From: Acidobacteriota bacterium
GTDB taxonomy: Bacteria; Acidobacteriota; Vicinamibacteria; Vicinamibacterales; UBA8438
Reading direction: 5' to 3'
Length of the DNA stretch: 5,270 nt
Assembly: GCA_005778315.1 (NCBI GenBank)
Contig: SXOW01000447.1
Coordinates: 1 to 5,270 of the forward strand
Positions within the stretch are counted from its first letter, which is position 1, and each line of letters opens with the position of its first letter. Both the position numbers and the translations under genes were made by a program. The notes beneath the pieces were generated by a model. It did not search any database and was not told where the DNA came from. It saw only the letters and a list, made by a program, of their open reading frames with translations. Below, piece after piece: positions 1 through 5,270 of this stretch.

Positions 1-539
1 CCATTCTCAACGCCAACTACCTCAAGGCGCGCCTGGCGCCGCACTACGATGTTCTGTACACGCGCGCGAATGGGCGTGTCGCGCACGAGATGATTTTTGA
101 CCTCCGCGCGTTCAAAGCGGCTGGCGTCACGGAACTGGACGTGGCCAAGCGGTTGATGGACTATGGCTTTCACGCGCCGACGGTGTCGTTCCCAGTGCCG
201 GGGACGATGATGGTCGAGCCCACCGAAAGCGAATCGCGAGACGAACTGGACCGTTTCTGCGAAGCGCTGATCGCGATACGTGGCGAGATTCAAGCGGTGG
301 TCGAGGGACACGCCGACCCCGTAGACAACCCGCTGAAGAACGCGCCGCATACCGCGTCCGAAGCGACCGCCGACTCCTGGACCCATCCCTATAGCCGCGA
401 ACAAGCCGTGTATCCGACGCGCTTCGTCCGGGAGCACAAGGTCTGGCCGACGGTGGGCCGGATCAATGATGTACACGGCGACCGGCACTTGATTTGCAGC
501 TGCCCGCCGGTTGCCGACTACGCGACGGCCGGCGACTAA
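1..539 (+). CDS. gcvP: Glycine dehydrogenase (decarboxylating), P-protein of the glycine cleavage system, C-terminal part (5' end outside window)
   Basis: This is the PLP-dependent P-protein, which decarboxylates glycine and passes the aminomethyl group to the lipoyl arm of H-protein in the cytoplasm. The reading frame is already open at base 3 and gives 178 visible residues before TAA at 537-539. The start lies off the left edge, so the ATG at 90 is internal. The visible part begins ILNANYL and carries GRVAHE (visible residues 24-29), DYGFHAPTVSFPVPGT (53-68) and VEPTESES (71-78), followed by NPLKNAPH, HPYSREQAVYP, DVHGDR and CSCPP near the end. These match the end of the long single-chain (homodimeric) P-protein of the E. 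coli type; the separate GcvPB subunit of two-subunit enzymes ends differently. The PLP lysine is upstream of the window and cannot be checked. The gene is co-oriented with nnr, 35 nt downstream. Confidence 0.96.
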   Translation, partial: ILNANYLKARLAPHYDVLYTRANGRVAHEMIFDLRAFKAAGVTELDVAKRLMDYGFHAPTVSFPVPGTMMVEPTESESRDELDRFCEALIAIRGEIQAVVEGHADPVDNPLKNAPHTASEATADSWTHPYSREQAVYPTRFVREHKVWPTVGRINDVHGDRHLICSCPPVADYATAGD

Positions 540-574
540 GGTCCAGGGCTCCACCGACCGCGCGCCGCCACACC
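540..574 (+). other. Short gcvP-nnr spacer
   Basis: These 35 bases are the only clear non-coding gap in the window. They are GC-rich, with no convincing -10/-35 pair, no hairpin followed by a T run and no strong Shine-Dalgarno sequence just before the nnr ATG. This fits read-through transcription from gcvP into nnr, but that is inference. Confidence 0.5.
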
Positions 575-2185
575 ATGCGTGTCCTCACGACGGCCCAGAT
601 GCAGGCCGCTGACCGTGCGACCATCGAGACCGGTGGGCTGGCGTCCACGGTGTTGATGGAGAACGCGGGCCGACAGGTCGTCGCCGCCATGGAGCGGCGG
701 GTGCCAGGTTTGTACGATCGTCGGATCGCGGTGGTGTGCGGCAAGGGGCACAACGGCGGCGACGGATTCGTCGTGGCCCGGGTCCTGGCTGAGAACGGTG
801 CCGCCGTGTCGGTGTATCTCATGGCTGCCGCCGAGACGGTGACTGGCGACGCCAGAGCGCACCTGACCGCGCTGGAGGCATGGAATCTCGGCGTGATCGA
901 GGTGGCTGACGCCGCCGCGTGGGGCGCCGCAATGCCGGCCATCGCGGCGTGCGATCTCATTGTCGACGCCCTGTTCGGAACCGGGCTGTCTGGGCCACTG
1001 GTGGGGCACGCTGCAGAGGTCGTGCACAGCCTCAACGCGACCGGTGTCCCGATCATCTCCATCGACCTGCCCTCAGGACTGTCGGGCGACACCGGCGCGG
1101 TGCCTGGTCCGTCGATCGACGCCACCATGACGGTGGCGCTTGGTGCGCCGAAGGTCTCGTCGCTGCTTCCACCGGCTGCCACACGGGTCGGCGAGTTGGC
1201 TGTGGCCGACATCGGCATTCCAGACGCGGTCATTGAGTCCGTGGCTGGCCCGCGAGTGGAGGTGGCGACCACCCAGTGGGCGCAGGCACAGGTTGCACCG
1301 AGGCCGGACGAACTGCACAAAGGCGAATGTGGCCGGGTCCTCATCGTCGCCGGGTCGATCGGGAAGACCGGTGCGGCCCACCTGGCCGCCCTTGGCGCGC
1401 TCCGGTCGGGGGCAGGCCTGGTCACTGTCGCCACGCCGCGTGTCTGTCAGGACGTGGTCAGCGCCATGATGCCCGAATACATGACGTTGGGGCTCGAGTG
1501 CGAGCCGGACGGGACGTTGGCGGCTGGGGTTGCGGACGCCGTTTTGGCGGAGCGGTGCGATGTCCTGGCGGTTGGGCCCGGATTGGGCCAGGGGCCCGGC
1601 GTGCAACAGGTGGTACGGACGATTCTTCAGCGGTCGCAGGTGCCGGTCGTATTGGATGCCGACGCGCTCAACGCGTTCAGCCACGAGCCGGAGGCGTTGG
1701 TGGGGCGGGTTGGGCACGACGTCATCGTCACCCCGCATCCCGGCGAAATGGCGCGTCTCACCGGAGCGACCATCGAGCACGTGCAGCAGCATCGTCTGGA
1801 GGTGGCCCGTGGTCTGGCCATCGCGCAACGCCTCTATGTTGTGCTGAAGGGGGCACGCACGCTGATCGCCAGTCCGGACGGGTCGGTGTTCATCAATGTC
1901 ACCGGCAATCCAGGGATGGCCACGGGGGGCACGGGGGATGTGCTGACCGGGGTGGTCGCGGCCTGGATAGCCCAGTTGGGCGATGCGACCACGGCCTGTG
2001 CGCTTGGCGTCCACGTCCACGGGCTCGCGGGCGATCTGGCGGCCGAGCAGCAGGGAGAGGTGGGCATGATCGCCAGCGACCTCGCTGGCCAGCTCGGCCC
2101 GGCCGTACGACGCCTTCAGCGTGGCGACGCCGAGCCCGGGCCGGAGACCGCGCCAGACGCGTTTCGTCGTTTGTCGGGTGCCTGA
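575..2185 (+). CDS. nnr: Bifunctional NAD(P)HX epimerase / ADP-dependent NAD(P)HX dehydratase
   Basis: Cytoplasmic metabolite-repair enzyme of 536 residues. The N-terminal YjeF_N domain interconverts R and S forms of hydrated NAD(P)H, and the C-terminal ribokinase-like domain dehydrates the S form using ADP. Epimerase domain (about 1-220): MENAGR (28-33), CGKGHNGGDGFVVAR (55-69), DALFGTGLSGP (131-141) and IDLPSGLSGDTG (163-174). Dehydratase domain (about 240-515): HKGECGRVLIVAGS (248-261), GPGLG (334-338), LDADALN (360-366), TPHPGEM (386-392), LKGA (424-427) and GNPGMATGGTGDVLTG (444-459), where Asp454 is the expected catalytic residue. Both halves look intact, and the length suits the fused E. 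coli YjeF type. I chose the ATG at 575 because the family begins at about MRVLTTAQM; the in-frame ATG at 494 lies inside gcvP and would add 27 unrelated residues. No strong Shine-Dalgarno sequence precedes 575. The last 20 or so residues look like a nonconserved tail. The stop overlaps the tsaE start by one base. Confidence 0.96.
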   Translation: MRVLTTAQMQAADRATIETGGLASTVLMENAGRQVVAAMERRVPGLYDRRIAVVCGKGHNGGDGFVVARVLAENGAAVSVYLMAAAETVTGDARAHLTALEAWNLGVIEVADAAAWGAAMPAIAACDLIVDALFGTGLSGPLVGHAAEVVHSLNATGVPIISIDLPSGLSGDTGAVPGPSIDATMTVALGAPKVSSLLPPAATRVGELAVADIGIPDAVIESVAGPRVEVATTQWAQAQVAPRPDELHKGECGRVLIVAGSIGKTGAAHLAALGALRSGAGLVTVATPRVCQDVVSAMMPEYMTLGLECEPDGTLAAGVADAVLAERCDVLAVGPGLGQGPGVQQVVRTILQRSQVPVVLDADALNAFSHEPEALVGRVGHDVIVTPHPGEMARLTGATIEHVQQHRLEVARGLAIAQRLYVVLKGARTLIASPDGSVFINVTGNPGMATGGTGDVLTGVVAAWIAQLGDATTACALGVHVHGLAGDLAAEQQGEVGMIASDLAGQLGPAVRRLQRGDAEPGPETAPDAFRRLSGA

Positions 2186-2640
2186 TGATCGAGCGTCGGG
2201 TCAGTCACTCGGAGGACGACACTGCCGCTATCGGCGCCGACCTGGCTCGGGCGCTGGGCCCAGGACGTGTCGTCCTGCTGTACGGTCAGCTCGGGGCCGG
2301 GAAGACCGCATTTGTCCGTGGATTCGCGGAGGGGCGGGGCATACCATCGGATGAGGTGAGTAGTCCCACGTTCACCCTGATTCAAGAATACGGCGGCGGC
2401 GCTGTGTATCACGTCGACCTCTACCGATTGACCCCCGAAGAAGTAGACGACCTGGGTCTGGAAGAACTGCCTGAGCGAGGCGGAGTGGTGTGTATCGAGT
2501 GGGCCGACCGGCTCCCGCGCCCGCTACGTGGCGCGGTGTCGGTGCGTATCAGCGATGGCGGAGGTGACCGACGGGAGCTCCAGATCACCGATGATGCCCG
2601 ATCGGCGATGGACGCCGAGCCTGACTACTCGGACCGGTAG
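2185..2640 (+). CDS. tsaE: tRNA threonylcarbamoyladenosine biosynthesis ATPase TsaE
   Basis: Small P-loop ATPase (151 residues, usual for the family) that works with TsaB and TsaD to form t6A at position 37 of ANN-decoding tRNAs. Visible motifs are Walker A GQLGAGKT (34-41), the signature SPTFTL (60-65), HVDLYRL (76-82, with the conserved Asp78) and CIEW (103-106, with the Glu-Trp pair typical of TsaE). The ATG at 2185 gives the normal family N-terminus, with about 25 residues before the first strand. The frame is open upstream to 1276, but that stretch lies entirely within nnr and has no TsaE-like sequence. The start shares one base with the nnr stop (TGATG), and only a weak GGGTG at 2176-2180 precedes it, so translation probably depends on ribosomes finishing nnr. 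tsaB, a frequent neighbour, is not next to it. The 3' end overlaps the convergent guaB by 16 bases. Confidence 0.97.
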   Translation: MIERRVSHSEDDTAAIGADLARALGPGRVVLLYGQLGAGKTAFVRGFAEGRGIPSDEVSSPTFTLIQEYGGGAVYHVDLYRLTPEEVDDLGLEELPERGGVVCIEWADRLPRPLRGAVSVRISDGGGDRRELQITDDARSAMDAEPDYSDR

Positions 2641-4151
2641 TTCGGGGCTTCTTTAGTAATCACCACGTCGTGCACATGGCTCTCGCGCATGCCGGCCGCG
2701 GTGATGCGGATGAGCCGCGGCTTGTCCTGGAGGTCCGCAATGGTGGCTGCGCCACAGTAGCCCATGCCAGCGCGCAGTCCGCCGACCAGTTGGTGAATCA
2801 TCGCCGCAACGGATCCCTGGTGGGGCACCCGTCCTTCGATGCCCTCGGGCACCAGCTTCTCACCCTCTTCCGTCGGACTCGCGAGGTCGTAGTCTTCCTG
2901 AAAGTAACGGTCGCGGCTGCCGGCGCGCATGGCGCCAATCGACCCCATGCCGCGATACTCCTTGAAGCTCCGACCTTGGTACAGAATCAACTCTCCGGGG
3001 CTCTCGTCTGTGCCGGCGAACAGGCTGCCAATCATCACCGTGCTGGAGCCGACCGCCAAGGCCTTCGTGATGTCTCCGGAGTAGCGGATGCCGCCGTCCG
3101 CGATGACCGGTACTCCGTGGCGTCCGGCCGCCTCGGCGCATTCCGCTAGCGCCGAGATCATCGGCATCCCGATCCCGGCAATCACGCGGGTCGTGCAGAT
3201 CGACCCGGACCCGATACCGACTTTGACCGCATCGACACCAAGGTCGATCAAGGCTTCGGTGCCCTCGGCAGTCGCCACATTGCCGGCAATGATGTCCACG
3301 TTGGGAAATCGTCCCCGAAGCGTGCGCACCATCGACATGACACCAGCCGAGTGCCCGTGGGCGGTGTCGATGGTCAGCACATCGGTGCCGACCGCCACCA
3401 GCGCATCGGCCCGCTCCAGGGTGTCCTTGGCCACCCCGACCGCCGCCCCCACCCGTAGCCGCCCGAGCGCGTCCTTGGAAGCGCTCGGGTAGGTGATCAT
3501 CTTCTGGATGTCTTTGACCGTGATCAACCCCTTGAGCATGTAGTCCTGGTCGACCACCAGCAGCTTCTCGACCCGATGGGCGTGCAGAATCGAGCGCGCC
3601 TCCTGCAGCGTCGTACCGACGGGGACGGTAAACAGCTCGTCCTTGGTCATGACATCCGCGATCGGCCGGTCCAGGTCGGCTTCGAATCGCAAATCCCGGT
3701 TGGTGAGGATGCCCACGAGCTTGCCTTCAGTGCTGCCGTCCGCGGTGATTGGCACGCCAGAGATGCGGTACTTCTCCATCAGCGCGAGTGCTTCGTAGAT
3801 ACGACCGGTAGGGGAGAGGGTGATCGGATTCACGATCATGCCGCTCTCCGAGCGCTTGACCCGGTCGACCTCGGACGCCTGCGCGTCGATGGACAGATTT
3901 TTGTGAATCATCCCGATGCCACCAAGCTGGGCCATGGCGATGGCCAGCCGCGACTCGGTCACGGTATCCATCGCGGCGCTGATGATCGGAACCCGTAGGG
4001 AGATGTTCCGCGTGAGCCTGGTCGACACGTCGACCTCCCTGGGCACCACTTCGGAGTGGCGGGGCACCAACAACACGTCGTCGAATGTCAGCGCTTCACT
4101 GATGTCCGTTGTCGTGAACCGCGTCGCCCGCGTCTCGGTGTCCATCTTCAT
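2625..4151 (-). CDS. guaB: Inosine-5'-monophosphate dehydrogenase (IMPDH) with two CBS domains
   Basis: Catalyses NAD-dependent oxidation of IMP to XMP, the committed step of guanine nucleotide synthesis, as a cytoplasmic tetramer or octamer. The protein is 508 residues with full family architecture. It starts with LTFDDVLLVP (21-30) and SAAMDTVTE (58-66). The tandem CBS (Bateman) module, about 105-220, includes RISGVPIT and EKLLVVD and is where family members bind regulatory purine nucleotides. It continues with DTAHGHS (262-268), GNVAT (290-294), the catalytic loop GIGSGSICTTR (312-322, Cys319), DGGIR (352-356), YRGMGSIGAM (399-408), DRYFQED (414-420), the flap GIEGRVP (437-443) and the end ESHVHDVVITKEAPNY. 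I preferred the start at 4151 because GGAG lies 6 nt upstream; ATGs at 4145 and 4163 are alternatives. The frame stays open to 4322, but that part is the secA coding region. Odd residues are Ser315, where bacterial enzymes usually have Pro, and Met331, where Gln is usual. It is probably co-transcribed with secA; no guaA follows, because the convergent tsaE occupies that side. Confidence 0.97.
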   Translation of the reverse strand: MKMDTETRATRFTTTDISEALTFDDVLLVPRHSEVVPREVDVSTRLTRNISLRVPIISAAMDTVTESRLAIAMAQLGGIGMIHKNLSIDAQASEVDRVKRSESGMIVNPITLSPTGRIYEALALMEKYRISGVPITADGSTEGKLVGILTNRDLRFEADLDRPIADVMTKDELFTVPVGTTLQEARSILHAHRVEKLLVVDQDYMLKGLITVKDIQKMITYPSASKDALGRLRVGAAVGVAKDTLERADALVAVGTDVLTIDTAHGHSAGVMSMVRTLRGRFPNVDIIAGNVATAEGTEALIDLGVDAVKVGIGSGSICTTRVIAGIGMPMISALAECAEAAGRHGVPVIADGGIRYSGDITKALAVGSSTVMIGSLFAGTDESPGELILYQGRSFKEYRGMGSIGAMRAGSRDRYFQEDYDLASPTEEGEKLVPEGIEGRVPHQGSVAAMIHQLVGGLRAGMGYCGAATIADLQDKPRLIRITAAGMRESHVHDVVITKEAPNYRSE

Positions 4152-4152
4152 C

Positions 4153-5270
4153 TCAGGCTCCATGGCATTTCTTGTACTTTTTCCCGCTCCCACAGGGACA
4201 CAGGTCGTTGCGACCCACTTTCGGCGCATCACGCCGGACGGTGCGCACTGCCGCGTCATCGCCACCGGTGCGGGCCGGCTGCGGGCGCGCGGGCCCCCGG
4301 CCGCCGCCACCCGCCGGCGCACCCGCGCTCGGGTCGTTCAAGGTGATCGGGGCACGCGGCCGCCTTGCCGGCGCGACCGCGGCGGTGCCATCGCCTTGCA
4401 CGACGGGCCGTAGGCGCCAGAGGTAGCGAACCATCTCCGTATCGATTCGCTCCTTCATGGCCTGGAACAAGGCAAAGCTCTCCCGCTTGTACTCAACGAG
4501 CGGATCCTTTTGCGCGTAGCCGCGAAGTCCGATGCCTTCTTTCAGATGATCGAGGCTGTAGAGGTGGTCCTTCCACTGCGTGTCCACGATCTGAAGCATG
4601 ACGTCGCGCTCGACACGCCGAAGGATCGCCGAGTCCACCGCTTGTTCTTTTTCCTCATAGCGGCCCTTGACCGCGCTCCAGAGCAGGTCGTGCATCTCGT
4701 CCGCGCCCTTCTCATCGAGCGCGAACGCGGCGATGGTCTCGGCCGGAAGGCCGAACGCGTCACCGATCGCCCGTCCCAGCGCGTCCGAGTCCCAGTCTTC
4801 GGGGTCAACGTCTTTACCGCAATGGGTCTCAACCTCCTGGTCGACGAGGTCCTCGGCGAGTGTCAGCAGGTAGGTGCGGCAGTCGACCACCTCGTCGTCG
4901 GCGACATGGATCTGACCATCCAATATCTCTCGTCGCAACGCGTAGACGTTCTCGCGTTGCTTGTTCATGACGTCGTCGTACTCGAGCAGGTGTTTCCGCA
5001 CGGCAAAGTGCTGGGCTTCCACCTGTTTTTGCGCCCGCTCGATCGCCTTGGTCACCATGCCGTGCTCGATGGGCACCCCCTCTTCCATGCCCAGGCGCTC
5101 CATCAAGCCCGAGATCCGCTCCGACCCGAAAATCCGCATCAGGTCGTCTTCCAGAGAGAGGTAGAAACGCGACGACCCCGGGTCACCCTGGCGCCCCGAG
5201 CGTCCACGTAGCTGATTGTCGATCCGCCGCGCCTCGTGGCGCTCCGTGCCGATGATATGGAGTCCGCCGG
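4153..5270 (-). CDS. secA: Preprotein translocase ATPase SecA, C-terminal part (5' end outside window)
   Basis: SecA is the peripheral membrane motor that drives unfolded preproteins through SecYEG. The frame is open from base 5268 and gives 371 visible residues; the ATG at 5139 is internal. The visible part opens in the second nucleotide-binding domain with GGLHIIGTERHEARR and then the arginine-finger motif QLRGRSGRQGDPGSSRF. The helical wing and scaffold follow, with YDDVMNKQRE (97-106), TQWKDHL (around 230), EGIGLRGYAQKDPLVEYK and FQAMKERID. A Pro/Ala/Gly/Arg-rich linker (about 290-345) leads to the terminal SEC-C zinc-binding motif CPCGSGKKYKKCH (357-369), which in studied SecA proteins contributes to SecB and lipid contacts. 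All expected elements of this part are present and in order, with no frameshift. Walker A and B and the preprotein cross-linking domain are off the right edge. The TGA at 4155-4153 is one base from the chosen guaB start. Confidence 0.98.
   Translation of the reverse strand, partial: GGLHIIGTERHEARRIDNQLRGRSGRQGDPGSSRFYLSLEDDLMRIFGSERISGLMERLGMEEGVPIEHGMVTKAIERAQKQVEAQHFAVRKHLLEYDDVMNKQRENVYALRREILDGQIHVADDEVVDCRTYLLTLAEDLVDQEVETHCGKDVDPEDWDSDALGRAIGDAFGLPAETIAAFALDEKGADEMHDLLWSAVKGRYEEKEQAVDSAILRRVERDVMLQIVDTQWKDHLYSLDHLKEGIGLRGYAQKDPLVEYKRESFALFQAMKERIDTEMVRYLWRLRPVVQGDGTAAVAPARRPRAPITLNDPSAGAPAGGGGRGPARPQPARTGGDDAAVRTVRRDAPKVGRNDLCPCGSGKKYKKCHGA
4158..4161 (-). promoter_or_regulatory. Ribosome binding site of guaB inside the secA 3' end
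   Basis: On the minus strand GGAG (4161 to 4158) lies 6 bases before the ATG at 4151-4149, a good Shine-Dalgarno distance. It sits in the last sense codons of secA (His-Gly-Ala), just before the secA stop. It favours the 4151 start over the ATG at 4163, which this motif would overlap. The ATG at 4145 would be 12 bases from GGAG, though a weaker GAG lies closer to it. This is inferred from spacing only. Confidence 0.6.

Noticed and set aside
463..1434. A 323-codon open frame on the minus strand opposite gcvP and nnr
   Set aside because: Its translation is rich in Arg, Ala, Ser and Pro with no recognisable domain, as expected for the antisense of GC-rich coding sequence. Both plus-strand genes there are clear family members.
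1073..2020. A 315-codon open frame on the minus strand opposite nnr
   Set aside because: Low-complexity, Arg- and His-rich translation with no family signature; the sense strand encodes conserved Nnr motifs throughout.
1276..2184. Long N-terminal extension of TsaE, since the frame stays open for about 300 codons upstream
   Set aside because: The extension lies wholly within nnr, is Arg- and Gly-rich without any domain, and the normal TsaE N-terminus begins at the ATG at 2185.
2625..2662. Possible bidirectional terminator between tsaE and guaB
   Set aside because: CTAC at 2625-2628 can pair with GTAG at 2637-2640, but the stem is short, needs a bulge and leaves a tiny loop. The following sequence has only a few scattered Ts, so it is too weak to call.
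4152..4322. Longer guaB start that would add 57 residues
   Set aside because: The added part overlaps the secA linker and zinc motif in another frame and does not resemble IMPDH. A well-placed Shine-Dalgarno sequence supports the start at 4151.
4510..5211. A 233-codon plus-strand open frame opposite secA
   Set aside because: It is the antisense of highly conserved SecA sequence and has no recognisable domain of its own.

Overview
The window is an ordinary, gene-dense stretch of core chromosome from a high-GC bacterium. Every gene is a recognisable housekeeping gene, and coding sequence fills nearly all of it; the only non-coding stretch longer than a few bases is about 35 nt. There are no transposases, phage genes, tRNAs, rRNAs, CRISPR repeats or long repeats. 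The lineage cannot be fixed from these genes alone. The gene order does not match the usual E. coli or Bacillus order, apart from the nnr-tsaE pair, which E. coli also has. My guess is one of the less studied GC-rich phyla, such as Acidobacteriota, at low confidence.

Layout: two gene clusters point toward each other. On the + strand, reading left to right, are the 3' end of gcvP (glycine cleavage P-protein), a complete fused NAD(P)HX epimerase/dehydratase (nnr), and a complete tsaE (ATPase for tRNA t6A modification). On the - strand, reading from the right edge, are the 3' third or so of secA (preprotein translocase ATPase, including its C-terminal zinc-binding tail) and a complete guaB (IMP dehydrogenase with CBS domains). 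The two clusters meet tail to tail, and the last 16 bases of tsaE and guaB overlap.

Spacing suggests translational coupling within each cluster. The nnr stop and tsaE start share one base (TGATG). The secA stop and the chosen guaB start are one base apart, and the guaB ribosome binding site lies inside the last secA codons. The genes do not form one pathway. They cover one-carbon metabolism, cofactor repair, tRNA modification, protein export and guanine nucleotide synthesis. The only loose functional link is that the glycine cleavage system and IMP dehydrogenase both produce NADH, while Nnr repairs damaged NAD(P)H.

I did not find a previously undescribed system. The points worth a second look are the overlapping convergent gene ends, the tight secA-guaB coupling, and two unusual residues around the IMP dehydrogenase catalytic loop.
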